The notes below the pieces were generated by a model that did no database searches, was not told the origin of the DNA, and saw only the letters and a program-made list of their open reading frames with translations. From Oscillospiraceae bacterium (GTDB taxonomy: Bacteria; Bacillota; Clostridia; Oscillospirales; Ruminococcaceae), in contig SFJO01000006.1 in NCBI GenBank assembly GCA_004555865.1, positions 23,928 through 87,927 of the forward strand: DNA of 64,000 nucleotides. The letters run 5' to 3'. This document shows positions 16,443-24,340 of this stretch, piece by piece (the first letter of the stretch is position 1; each line of letters starts with the position of its first letter). The position numbers and the translations under genes are program-made.

Positions 16443-17162
16443 TCAGCCCTTGCCCTCTTTTTTCAGCCATGCCTCATACAGGTCTGGCCGGCGGTTTTTG
16501 GTGCGCTCCACACTCTGCTCGGCGCGCCAGGCGTCAATGTTGGCATGGTGCCCGCTGAGCAGCACCGGGGGCACCGCACGGCCCTCCCACACTTCGGGAC
16601 GGGTGTACTGGGGGTACTCCAGTAGCCCGTTCCAATGGCTCTCTTCCTGATAGCCCTTGGCTTCTGCCAGCACACCAGGCTGCAGGCGCAGCACACTGTC
16701 GGCCACCACCAGGCTGGCCAGCTCGCCGCCGGTGAGCACATAGTCGCCAATGCTGATCTCCTCATCGGCCAGCGCCTCAATCACCCGCTCATCCATGCCC
16801 TCGTAGTGGCCGCACACCAGCAGCAGGCTGTCGTAAGAGGCCAGCCGCTTGGCGTGCTCTTCGTTGTACCGGGCGCCCGCCGCCGTCATGAACACGATGT
16901 GTGGCCGGGGCCGCCCCTGCTCCTGCACCTGGCGGATGATCTCCTGGCAGCAATCGTAAATGGGCTGGGCGTTCATCACCATGCCGCAGCCGCCGCCATA
17001 GGGGTAATCGTCCGTCTGTTTCTGCTTGTTCAGGGTGTAATCCCGAATCTGATGGCAATGCGTCTCAATATAGCCCCGCTTGGCGGCCCGCCCGATGATG
17101 CTCTCGGTGAGGAAGCGATCGCACATCTCCGGAAATAGGGTCGCAATGTCGATCCGCATCAT
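16443..17162 (-). CDS. trmD: tRNA (guanine37-N1)-methyltransferase TrmD
   Basis: SAM-dependent m1G37 modification that prevents frameshifting. The 239-residue SPOUT enzyme starts MMRIDIATLFPEMCDRF and has YGGGCGMVMNAQP, SIGDYVLTGGELAS (the trefoil-knot cofactor site) and HWNGLLEYPQYTRPEVW. The start overlaps the rimM stop (ATGATG against TGA), so the two are translationally coupled. It is the last gene of the SRP/S16 operon; rplS, often next, does not follow here. Confidence 0.97.
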   Translation of the reverse strand: MMRIDIATLFPEMCDRFLTESIIGRAAKRGYIETHCHQIRDYTLNKQKQTDDYPYGGGCGMVMNAQPIYDCCQEIIRQVQEQGRPRPHIVFMTAAGARYNEEHAKRLASYDSLLLVCGHYEGMDERVIEALADEEISIGDYVLTGGELASLVVADSVLRLQPGVLAEAKGYQEESHWNGLLEYPQYTRPEVWEGRAVPPVLLSGHHANIDAWRAEQSVERTKNRRPDLYEAWLKKEGKG

Positions 17163-17689
17163 TCCGCATCCCCACTTTCCGCCTCACCGAACATTCCCGG
17201 AATGGGCGCAACCAACACATATCCCTCTTCCGGCACCCGCTCCTTCACAAACTCCGGAACCGCGGGCAGCTGCCATTTATTGCCTTTTTCGTCCGTAATG
17301 GTGTAAATGTCCTGTGCGCCGGGGTGGCTCACCTCGGTGAGGGTGCCGTAGATCCAGCCGTTGTCCGCATCCCGTACCTGGCAGCCGATCAGGTCCTGCA
17401 CAAAGCAGGCACCCTTGGGCAGGTGTGCGTCTGCCCGGTCAATGTACAGCACCCGGCCAATCAGCGCCCGGGCCTGATCCATATCCGTCACGCCCTCCAG
17501 CTTTACAAGAGCCATGCCCTTATGGGCCCGCACCATCAGCAGCCGATGGGCCTGACCGCCCTGGGCCGAAAAATACACCCGCTTGCAAGCGGCTAGAAAG
17601 GCGGCGCTGTCGCACCACAGTTCCACTTTGACCTCACCCACCACGCCATGCGTGGTCACAATTCGGCCCGCCTCAAGATATTGCTGCAT
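17159..17689 (-). CDS. rimM: Ribosome maturation factor RimM
   Basis: Binds S19 and helps mature the 30S head. From ATG 17689 the 176 residues begin MQQYLEAGRIVTTHGVVGEVKVE (RimM N-terminal barrel) and continue to a PRC-barrel C-terminal domain (VRDADNGWIYGTLTEVSHPG..., LPAVPEFV). The ribosome site GGAGAAAAGGAG lies just before the start; a longer frame from 17836 would overlap the terminator between khpA and rimM. Coupled to trmD by a four-base overlap. Confidence 0.94.
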   Translation of the reverse strand: MQQYLEAGRIVTTHGVVGEVKVELWCDSAAFLAACKRVYFSAQGGQAHRLLMVRAHKGMALVKLEGVTDMDQARALIGRVLYIDRADAHLPKGACFVQDLIGCQVRDADNGWIYGTLTEVSHPGAQDIYTITDEKGNKWQLPAVPEFVKERVPEEGYVLVAPIPGMFGEAESGDAE

Positions 17690-17834
17690 GGTTTTCTCCT
17701 TTTCTCCGGGCCCCTGTGCCCGGCACAACCGGCCCGAAGCCGGCCGGAATTTTTTAACTTCTGCGAAAAAGCAGCGTTTTCCGCCGATGTTCTGCACTGT
17801 ATGAGCAGCGGGCGTTTTGCCCGCAGAAACCAGC

Positions 17835-17870
17835 AAAAAGGGGCCTTTTGCAGTTTCTGCAAAAGGCCCC
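17835..17870 (-). terminator. Strong hairpin with T-run between khpA and rimM
   Basis: GGGGCCTTTTGCA/TGCAAAAGGCCCC, a perfect 13-base stem with a five-base loop (17840-17870), followed on the minus strand by TTTTTG. It has full terminator form inside an otherwise continuous operon, so it probably lowers or separates rimM-trmD expression. Confidence 0.85.
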
Positions 17871-17878
17871 TTGGGTAC

Positions 17879-18112
17879 TCAGTCGATCTCGACCATTGCT
17901 TTCTCGCCCTGGCGCACAGCGGCAGCCCGCACGACCACGCGAATGGCCTTCGCAATGCGGCCCTGTTTGCCAATAACGCGGCCCATATCGTTCTCTGCCA
18001 CACTCAGGTGGTAAACAACGGTTCCGTCCTCGCGGGGGGCGTCCGCCGTCACGGTGACGGCTTCCTTATCCTCCACAAGGCCGCGGGCAACGGCCAGCAG
18101 CAGTTCCTGCAT
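17879..18112 (-). CDS. khpA: KH-domain RNA-binding protein KhpA
   Basis: Small RNA-binding protein that in Firmicutes partners with KhpB and affects cell division and sRNA function. The 77 residues form one KH domain with the GxxG loop in MGRVIGKQGRIAKAIR. Its ribosome site GGAGGAATGACTC precedes the ATG. It follows rpsP by 19 bases, the standard order in Gram-positive bacteria, and is followed by a strong terminator-like hairpin. Confidence 0.93.
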   Translation of the reverse strand: MQELLLAVARGLVEDKEAVTVTADAPREDGTVVYHLSVAENDMGRVIGKQGRIAKAIRVVVRAAAVRQGEKAMVEID

Positions 18113-18131
18113 GAGTCATTCCTCCATTCAA

Positions 18132-18374
18132 TTACAGAATCTCGGACTTCTTCAGCAGCACCCGCACCGTATCGGTGGGCTGAGCGCCGTTCGCGATCCA
18201 CTTCTTAGCCTTCTCGGCATCGATGTTCACGACCGCGGGCTCCTTGGTGGGATCATAGTAACCGATCTCCTCGATGAAACGGCCATCGCGGGGGAAGCGG
18301 CTATCCGCCACCACCACACGGTAGAAGGGAGCCTTCTTAGCGCCCATACGACGCAGACGAATCTTAACAGCCAA
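18132..18374 (-). CDS. rpsP: 30S ribosomal protein S16
   Basis: Assembly protein of the 30S body. From the start used here the product begins (M)[23 protein letters not shown], the canonical S16 N-terminus, 80 residues in all. The start is a TTG at 18374 with AGGAGGTG six bases upstream. The GTG three codons earlier lies inside that ribosome site, so it is unlikely to be used. Upstream is a 112-base gap to ffh with a long-range inverted repeat. Confidence 0.96.
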   Translation of the reverse strand: MAVKIRLRRMGAKKAPFYRVVVADSRFPRDGRFIEEIGYYDPTKEPAVVNIDAEKAKKWIANGAQPTDTVRVLLKKSEIL

Positions 18375-18397
18375 ACCTGTCACCTCCTATAATTTGT

Positions 18398-18454
18398 TAC
18401 GGCCCGGTCACTTGCGTGACACAAGGGCATTTATTGTATAAACCCCGGGCCGTA
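18398..18454 (-). other. Structured leader between ffh and rpsP
   Basis: TACGGCCCGG (18398-18407) pairs perfectly with CCGGGCCGTA (18445-18454), and the enclosed 37 bases contain a smaller GTCAC/GTGAC hairpin. No T-run follows, so it does not look like a terminator. It lies just upstream of the rpsP ribosome site and could be an RNA processing site or a control element for S16. Confidence 0.55.
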
Positions 18455-18486
18455 TACTGGCTGGGTTATACCGAAATCAGGGCGCC

Positions 18487-19821
18487 TTATCGGCGCAGGC
18501 CGGGAAGCCCCAGCCGGCGGCCAAGCGCTTTGGGGTTGCGCTTGATCTGCTTCATCATTTTCTGCATCATTTCGAACTGGCGCAGCAGCTTGTTCACCTG
18601 CTCAACACTGGTGCCGCTGCCTGCGGCAATGCGCCGCTTGCGCTTGGGGTTGATGATGGAGGGCTTTTCCCGCTCCGCCTTGGTCATGCTTTGAATGATG
18701 GCCTCAACGTGAACGAATTCCCGCTCGTCGATCTGGCTGGTGTCAATGCTGCCCGCGCCGGGAAGCATGGAAAGCATGGCCGCCGCACCACCCATTTTTT
18801 TCATCTGATTCAGCTGGTCGAGCATATCGTTCATATCGAACTTGTTCTCCAGCATCCGCTTGGCGGTTTCCTGGGCCTGCTTGGCGTCCTGCGCATCCTG
18901 TGCCTTCTCAATCAGGGTGAGCACATCGCCCATGCCCAGAATCCGGCCGGCCATGCGGCCCGGATGAAAGACCTCCAGATCATCCAGCTTTTCGCCGGTG
19001 CCCTGGAACTTGATGGGCTTGCCGGTCACCGCCAGCACGCTGAGGGCCGCGCCGCCGCGGGTATCGCCGTCGGTTTTGGTGAGAACGATGCCGTCCACGC
19101 CCACCTTCTCGTTGAAGGCCTTGGCCACGTTCACAGCGTCCTGGCCGGCCATGGCGTCCACCACCAGCAGGACCTCATCCACCGTGACCGCCTCGCGGAT
19201 GCGGGCCAGCTCCTCCATGAGGGCGTCGTCCACATGCAGACGGCCGGCCGTATCCAGAATCACGATGTCGTTGCCGTGATCCTTGGCGTGGGCATAGGCC
19301 TTTTTGGCGATGATCTCCGGCTTCTCGGTGCCCAGGCTGAACACCGGAACCCCGGCCTGTGCACCCACGACCTGCAGCTGGTCAATGGCGGCGGGACGAT
19401 AGATATCGCAGGCCACCAGCAGCGGGCGGTGCCCCTGCTTGAGGAAATACTTGGCCAGCTTGGCCGCATGGGTGGTTTTGCCGTTGCCCTGAAGGCCGCA
19501 CATCATCAGCACGGTGGGGCCCTTGCTCTTGATGTGGATGTGGGCCGCCTCCTGGCCGCCCATCAGATTCGTCAGCTCTTCGTTGACGATCTTCACCACC
19601 TGCTGGGCCGGGGTCAGGCTTTCCATAACCTCCTGGCCCATGGCGCGCTCGCTTACCTGATTGCAGAAATCCTTTGCAACCTTGAAGTTTACGTCCGCCT
19701 CCAGCAGGGCCATCCGCACCTCGCGCATGGCGGCCTTAATGTCCGCCTCGCTGAGCTTGCCTTTGCCGCGCAGCCGCTTAAAAACGCCATTCAAACGATC
19801 GGAAAGAGATTCAAATGCCAT
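18487..19821 (-). CDS. ffh: Signal recognition particle protein Ffh
   Basis: SRP54 GTPase that binds signal sequences and 4.5S/6S RNA and docks with FtsY. The 444 residues from ATG 19821 (MAFESLSDRL) hold the N domain, the G domain with GLQGNGKTT (G1), DTAGRLHVD (G3) and TKTDGDTRGG (G4), and a methionine-rich M domain (NKFDMNDMLDQLNQMKKM..., MMQKMMKQIKRNP). GNGKTT is a minor variant of the usual GSGKTT or GAGKTT. It follows ylxM by 14 bases; a GTG at 19839 overlapping the ylxM stop is a less likely start. Confidence 0.97.
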   Translation of the reverse strand: MAFESLSDRLNGVFKRLRGKGKLSEADIKAAMREVRMALLEADVNFKVAKDFCNQVSERAMGQEVMESLTPAQQVVKIVNEELTNLMGGQEAAHIHIKSKGPTVLMMCGLQGNGKTTHAAKLAKYFLKQGHRPLLVACDIYRPAAIDQLQVVGAQAGVPVFSLGTEKPEIIAKKAYAHAKDHGNDIVILDTAGRLHVDDALMEELARIREAVTVDEVLLVVDAMAGQDAVNVAKAFNEKVGVDGIVLTKTDGDTRGGAALSVLAVTGKPIKFQGTGEKLDDLEVFHPGRMAGRILGMGDVLTLIEKAQDAQDAKQAQETAKRMLENKFDMNDMLDQLNQMKKMGGAAAMLSMLPGAGSIDTSQIDEREFVHVEAIIQSMTKAEREKPSIINPKRKRRIAAGSGTSVEQVNKLLRQFEMMQKMMKQIKRNPKALGRRLGLPGLRR

Positions 19822-19835
19822 GCTTTCTTCCCCTT

Positions 19836-20201
19836 TCACTCGCTGATGGTGTTGATGATGTCCAGCATTTCGCGGGCATCTCGGTCAATTTTGTTCGAGA
19901 CTGCGTAGTTGTTGCTGTTGCAGAACTGAATGTCCCGGGCCAGCTCCTCCAGGCGGGCAACCCCCTCCTGAACCGTCCGATAGCGGGCGGCAAAGCCCAC
20001 CTTTTCTTCCAGTTCCTGCATGACCGCTTCGCCGCGCTTGATCGCGTCCCGCACACCCTGCCGGGTGATGCCGAAGTTGTCCGCAATTTCCGCCAGCGAC
20101 AAGTCGTCGTTGTAATACTGCACCATCATGTCCCGCTGCTTCTCGGTCAGCACTTCGCCGTAAAAATCCAACAGATAGGACATCGCCAGATTTTTGGCCA
20201 T
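19836..20201 (-). CDS. ylxM: YlxM family SRP-associated helix-turn-helix protein
   Basis: UPF0122 protein, known to bind or modulate SRP in Gram-positive bacteria and almost always encoded just before ffh. The 121 residues from ATG 20201 (MAKNLAMSYLLDFYGEVLTEKQ) contain a sigma-70 region 4-like helix-turn-helix (LSLAEIADNFGITRQGVRDAIKR). The ribosome site AGGAAGGA precedes this ATG. A much longer frame reaching 20609 would run through the promoter and is rejected. Confidence 0.92.
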   Translation of the reverse strand: MAKNLAMSYLLDFYGEVLTEKQRDMMVQYYNDDLSLAEIADNFGITRQGVRDAIKRGEAVMQELEEKVGFAARYRTVQEGVARLEELARDIQFCNSNNYAVSNKIDRDAREMLDIINTISE

Positions 20202-20256
20202 TGCTGTTCCTTCCTGCCCTCGGGGCGTAAAGTTGTTTTGCTTTACAACAAGCGTT

Positions 20257-20285
20257 ATTTTACCAGAGCCTTCTGCCCATGTCAA
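20257..20285 (-). promoter_or_regulatory. Promoter of the ylxM-ffh-rpsP operon
   Basis: Minus-strand TTGACA (20280-20285), 17-base spacer, TAAAAT (20257-20262), 56 bases before the ylxM start. A GTTGTAAAGCAAAACAAC inverted repeat lies in the leader. The remaining 20286-20536 is an AT-rich divergent spacer that ends in the cysK-like promoter. Confidence 0.85.
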
Positions 20286-20462
20286 GGGGTTTTCCAAAAG
20301 AAGTTCGCATATTTTTATCCTTTCGTCCTGTTTTTTGTCTCTCTTTTCCACTCCCGGCAAAGCGAACCTTTCTTCCCTGCACTTCTGTGGATGAATCGGC
20401 AGTTTCTTCTCCATTGTTCCCATTCGTTTCAGGTTTCGCTGTCCTTTTTGCGCTTTATCTAT

Positions 20463-20468
20463 TATAAT
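20463..20468 (+). promoter_or_regulatory. -10 element upstream of the CysK-like gene
   Basis: A perfect TATAAT 68 bases before the ATG. The matching -35 (TGTCCT at 17-base spacing) is poor, so this promoter may need an activator or be weak. Confidence 0.5.
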
Positions 20469-20536
20469 AGGTAGCAGAATAAGTTGCGGACCGTTCATAT
20501 TGCAAGCGTTTTCGGGGTACAAAGGAGGAAGCGTCC

Positions 20537-21433
20537 ATGCCGGTGCTGGAAAATTACTACGAACATCTGTACCATAACCCGGTGGTGTCTCTGCGGGGTT
20601 ATTGTGCACACCATCGGCTGCAGGGCAGCATTCTGGCCTATCTGGATTTCGGCGGTGCCACCGGCAGCGCCAAGGACGGTCTTGCCGAGGGGATGCTGGC
20701 GCTGGCGGCCGAGCAGGGGCTTCTGGCCAAAGGGCAGCCCATTGTGGAGGCCAGCAGCGGCACGTTTGCCGTGGCTCTGACCATTGCCGCCCGCCACAGC
20801 GGCCACCCGGTCACCCTGACCATGCCCGAAGGTGTGCCGGACGAGCGAAAGAAGCTGCTGCGCAGTCTGGGGGCACAGCTGGCCTTTTCCAGCCCGCTGG
20901 ATGGCCGCCGCGGTGCCGAACGGCTGGCCCTGGAGTTGGCCGAAGCGCAAAACGGCTACTACACCAACTATTTTGCCAACGACCTGAACCCGGAATATCA
21001 TCGGCGGGTCACCGGGCCGAACATTTTGAAGGAGACGGACAGCCGGCTGGATGCGGTGGTCATCGGGGTGGGCAGCGGCGGCACCATTACCGGCGTGGGC
21101 GAATATCTGCGTGCCTGGGAGAACACCGTCAAGGTGGTGGCCGTTGAACCTTATGAAAGCCAGGCCATCGGGGGCGGCTTTCCGGGTCGGCACGGCATTG
21201 CCGGGTTGGGGGCAGGCTTTGTGCCGGAGAATTACAATCCCTATGTGGTTGACCGGGTGATGGCCGTGAACACCGGCGAAGCCCAGCGCGCGGCCGATGA
21301 GGTGGTGCGCACCGACGGCGTTCCCGCCGACGTAAGCGGCGGAGCCGTGTTGGCCGCCGCCCGCCTGCTGGTGGAAAAAGGCGAAGCCGCGCGCCCGCTG
21401 TGCGTGTTCTGCGGCCGCCGCAGTCTTGAGTGA
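20537..21433 (+). CDS. PLP-dependent cysteine synthase-family protein (divergent)
   Basis: Fold-type II PLP enzyme of the O-acetylserine sulfhydrylase/cystathionine beta-synthase family. The 298 residues carry NPVVSLRGY (as NPLVRL in CysK), SAKD with the Schiff-base Lys46, and GVGSGGTITGVG for the PLP phosphate. The substrate loop is EASSGTFAVAL (71-81) where CysK has TSGNTG: the Asn that contacts PLP and the next Thr are replaced by Thr and Phe. It begins after AAAGGAGG and is divergent from the SRP operon. It may still make or break cysteine, or act on another beta-substituted amino acid; the exact reaction cannot be stated. Confidence 0.8.
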   Translation: MPVLENYYEHLYHNPVVSLRGYCAHHRLQGSILAYLDFGGATGSAKDGLAEGMLALAAEQGLLAKGQPIVEASSGTFAVALTIAARHSGHPVTLTMPEGVPDERKKLLRSLGAQLAFSSPLDGRRGAERLALELAEAQNGYYTNYFANDLNPEYHRRVTGPNILKETDSRLDAVVIGVGSGGTITGVGEYLRAWENTVKVVAVEPYESQAIGGGFPGRHGIAGLGAGFVPENYNPYVVDRVMAVNTGEAQRAADEVVRTDGVPADVSGGAVLAAARLLVEKGEAARPLCVFCGRRSLE

Positions 21434-21455
21434 AATCATTCGTTTTATCGTTTCT

Positions 21456-21497
21456 GCAACCGGTGGTTGCCAAAATGCCGACGGCGGTTGGTTGCAC
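21456..21497 (+). promoter_or_regulatory. Candidate operator of the XRE regulator
   Basis: Perfect palindrome GCAACC-GGT-GGTTGC (21456-21470), with the half-site GGTTGC repeated at 21490-21495 across the -35 box of the next promoter. The arrangement suits autoregulation by the downstream XRE-domain protein. Confidence 0.45.
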
Positions 21498-21520
21498 CGG
21501 TTTGCCCCTTGCCCTATACT
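21492..21520 (+). promoter_or_regulatory. Promoter of the XRE-ktrB pair
   Basis: TTGCAC (21492-21497), 17-base spacer, TATACT (21515-21520), about 95 bases before the regulator gene. Confidence 0.75.
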
Positions 21521-21614
21521 GAAAGCACCGGAACCTGAGCGCTCAAGCAACATCTCACCGGCACGCCGCCCCGGCTCAACCGAGGGCCGCTGCCCGTAAA
21601 AAGGAGAAGATTCT

Positions 21615-22865
21615 ATGACCATCGGTCAACGCATTGCCGCCTTGCGCAAACAGGCCGGGCTCTCGCAGGAGGCTCTGGCCGCCCAGCTGAACGTCAGCCG
21701 CCAGGCCATTGGCAAGTGGGAGGCGGATGCAAGCCTGCCCGGGCTGGACAACCTTCAGGAGCTGGCCCGTGCTTTGGGCGTGAGCTGTGACGAGCTGCTC
21801 ACCGGCGAAAAGCGCCCGTCCGCGGCCGACCAGCCCGCGCCGCTCGCCGGGGCCGCGCCCTCGTTGGAGGGCATTCAGGCGCTGTTCGCCGAGAGTGAAC
21901 ATCGCCGCCAGGCCAGCCAGAGGCGCCGCAATCGGCGCACGCTGGCCGCCGGCGTTGTGCTGGCCGCCGCGGCCTTGCTGCTGCTGATCCATTACGCCAG
22001 CCAGATGAACTCGCTGAAAAATCAGATGAATCAGGTCACCAACCAGCTGAACGGCCTGTACAGCTCCATCAACAGCCGCATTGACTCCATTGAGGGCAAC
22101 GTGCAGAAAAGCCTGGAGGAGAGCACCAGCCTTGTGGCCGATTGGAGCAGCCAATTCGGGGAATATTCCGAGGCGGACGGCACCATCTCCCTAACCCTGA
22201 CCGCCCTTCCCAAAACCGTGGCGGAGGACACCACCGCCCTGTTCCGGGTGCAGCCCAGCGGCGGACAGGAAATCGAGGTTCCCGCCCAGCGCCAGGGCAG
22301 CAGCTTCACCGCACAGGTCGCGCTTCCCTTGTGCAGCGACTGCACCTTTTCCGTGGGCTTCACCAGCGGCGGCGTGACTCAGTATCAGCAGCTGGGGAGT
22401 GCCTACGACCTGGAACGGCCTTACCGGATGGATCTGAACTTTTATCCCCCCGGTTGGAGTATGACCTACGGCTTCGCGCCTAAGTTCACTGTGGAAACCC
22501 TGCCGATTTACGGCACCTATCCCACCGTGACCGACTCCAACGGCGTTTGCCAACTGAGCCAGTATGTTGTCTCCGCCCAGCTGGAGGTGTACAATGGAAC
22601 TCAGCTGCTCACAACGCTGGATGTTCCCGCCGAACAGTGGAAGTCGGTGAACGAGGCGGCCCTCAACACCCCGTCCGACTCCGTCGCCGCCGAACAGCTT
22701 GTGAACGGCATAGCCCGCGGGTATGTGTGGATGGACTGCACCGTCTTTTTGAACGAACAGACCATCTCCCTGCCCGATGGGTTTGACCCGGACACCGCTT
22801 CGTTCCGCTTTGTGCTGCTGATTACCGACAACAATGGCCGCACCACCCGGCTTGAGGCCGACTAA
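21615..22865 (+). CDS. Membrane-anchored XRE-family regulator
   Basis: 416 residues. Residues 1-65 are a clear Cro/C1 helix-turn-helix (MTIGQRIAALRKQAGLSQEALA..., SRQAIGKWEADASLPGLDNL). A basic linker leads to one membrane helix (about 115-135, LAAGVVLAAAALLLLIHYA). A short coiled coil follows (about 136-175), then about 230 residues of probably extracytoplasmic beta-rich sequence with no recognised domain, in two similar halves suggested by repeated TLDVPAEQ/VEVPAQRQ-like strands. The topology implies a one-component receptor that binds DNA while anchored in the membrane. A potassium transporter follows 41 bases later and may be its target; this is an inference. Confidence 0.8.
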   Translation: MTIGQRIAALRKQAGLSQEALAAQLNVSRQAIGKWEADASLPGLDNLQELARALGVSCDELLTGEKRPSAADQPAPLAGAAPSLEGIQALFAESEHRRQASQRRRNRRTLAAGVVLAAAALLLLIHYASQMNSLKNQMNQVTNQLNGLYSSINSRIDSIEGNVQKSLEESTSLVADWSSQFGEYSEADGTISLTLTALPKTVAEDTTALFRVQPSGGQEIEVPAQRQGSSFTAQVALPLCSDCTFSVGFTSGGVTQYQQLGSAYDLERPYRMDLNFYPPGWSMTYGFAPKFTVETLPIYGTYPTVTDSNGVCQLSQYVVSAQLEVYNGTQLLTTLDVPAEQWKSVNEAALNTPSDSVAAEQLVNGIARGYVWMDCTVFLNEQTISLPDGFDPDTASFRFVLLITDNNGRTTRLEAD

Positions 22866-22906
22866 ACCGGGCGGCCGCCCTTTCTCACTCGTTTAAGGAG
22901 CTTTTT

Positions 22907-24289
22907 ATGACGGATTCTTTTACTGCCCGCCTTCGGGCCCGGTTTGACTACTGGCTGCGCACCGCACCGCCCACCCGGCTGATCGTCAGCAGCTTTCTGC
23001 TGGTGGTGGCGCTGGGCACCCTGCTTCTGCTGCTGCCGTTTTCCACCAAAGCGCCATTAAAGCCCCTTGACGCATTGTTCACCGCCGTAAGTGCCACCTG
23101 CGTAACCGGCCTGGTGGCGGTGGACACTTACAGCACCTTCACCGGTTTCGGCCAGGCAGTGGTGCTGGCCATGATTCAGATCGGCGGCCTGGGCCTGGTG
23201 ACCTTCGCCAGCTTTTTCACCCTCAGCTTCACCCGCCGGCAGGATTACCGCACCCTGCAGCTGGCAGGCGAATCGGTGAGCAGCAGCGGCCTGGCAGAAG
23301 CCAAGGGGCTGCTGAGCATGGTGGTGCGGCTGGCGGCCGGGTTTGAACTGGCGGGTGCTCTGCTGATGCTGCCGGTGTTTGTGCCGCAATACGGGCCGGA
23401 AGGCATCTGGATTGCCTTCTTTCTGGCAATTTCCGCCTTCTGCAATGCCGGGTTCGACATTCTGGGCCGTACCGTGCCCTATGCAAGCCTCACCGGCTAC
23501 GTGCACAACTGGTACGTGCAGGCGGTGCTCATGTTTCTGATCATCGCAGGCGGCCTTGGCTTCATTGTTTGGGTTGATCTGATGGAGTGGCCCAAGCGCC
23601 GGCGGCTGCGGCTGCAAAGCAAAGTGGTGCTGCTGTTTTCGGCGGTGCTTACGCTGGGCGGGGCGCTGTGCTTTGCCCTGCTGGAATGGCGCAACCCCGC
23701 CACGCTGGGGGCGCTCAGCGGCCCGGACGCCGCCATGGCCAGTCTGTTCCAGTCGGTCAGTGCCCGCACGGCCGGCCTGAACACCGTGGATCTGGCCAGC
23801 CTTTTCTCCCTGACCAAACTGCTCATGTGCATTCTGATGTTCATCGGCGCGGCTCCCGGCGGCACCGGCGGCGGCATTAAAGTTACCACTGTGAGCGTGC
23901 TTTTGGTCACCGTGCTGTGCGTGGCGCGGGGCCAGGAGGATGCCGTGATGTTCGGCCACCGCATCGGCAAAAAGACCGTTTACCGGGCGCTTACCATTCT
24001 TTTGGGTGGGCTGGGTGCCGTGGCGGTGGCCGCTGTGGCCATGTTTTACAACACCTCCAGCGCCGTCAGTGAAATAGACAGTATGTTTGAGGCTTTCAGT
24101 GCCTTTGCCACCGTGGGGCTTTCGGTGGGCGTGACCGCCACCATGCAGGCCGCTGCCAAACTGGTCACCATTCTCACCATGTTTGTGGGGCGCGTGGGGC
24201 CGGTAGCCCTGGCCATCAGCCTGGCGGGCAGCACCCCGCCCAGCGCCGCCCGCGCCGTGCTGCCCGAGGGTCATGTAAACGTGGGCTAA
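22907..24289 (+). CDS. TrkH/KtrB-type potassium uptake channel subunit
   Basis: Polytopic 460-residue protein of the Trk/Ktr/HKT superfamily, built from four M1-P-M2 repeats. Pore-loop signatures are visible in FTAVSATCVTGLV, ISAFCNAGFDI, SARTAGLNTVD and FEAFSAFATVGLSVG, each with the conserved filter glycine. Length and the lack of long loops suit KtrB. No KtrA/TrkA regulatory subunit is encoded nearby. It shares a transcript with the membrane-anchored XRE protein upstream. Confidence 0.9.
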   Translation: MTDSFTARLRARFDYWLRTAPPTRLIVSSFLLVVALGTLLLLLPFSTKAPLKPLDALFTAVSATCVTGLVAVDTYSTFTGFGQAVVLAMIQIGGLGLVTFASFFTLSFTRRQDYRTLQLAGESVSSSGLAEAKGLLSMVVRLAAGFELAGALLMLPVFVPQYGPEGIWIAFFLAISAFCNAGFDILGRTVPYASLTGYVHNWYVQAVLMFLIIAGGLGFIVWVDLMEWPKRRRLRLQSKVVLLFSAVLTLGGALCFALLEWRNPATLGALSGPDAAMASLFQSVSARTAGLNTVDLASLFSLTKLLMCILMFIGAAPGGTGGGIKVTTVSVLLVTVLCVARGQEDAVMFGHRIGKKTVYRALTILLGGLGAVAVAAVAMFYNTSSAVSEIDSMFEAFSAFATVGLSVGVTATMQAAAKLVTILTMFVGRVGPVALAISLAGSTPPSAARAVLPEGHVNVG

Positions 24290-24304
24290 GGTAAAAATTC
24301 GCTC

Positions 24305-24333
24305 TTGCAAAGCATTTTTTGTTCTGCTATACT
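24305..24333 (+). promoter_or_regulatory. Promoter of the first MATE gene
   Basis: TTGCAA (24305-24310), 17-base spacer, TATACT (24328-24333), only 16 bases after the K+ transporter stop. Its transcript must pass the terminator at 24410-24460 before reaching the gene. Confidence 0.75.
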
Positions 24334-24340
24334 GGCACTG

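Noticed and set aside
19836..20609. Extended 257-residue version of YlxM
   Set aside because: The extra N-terminal codons run through a strong promoter and lack family similarity; the 121-residue form begins after a good ribosome site and matches UPF0122 length.
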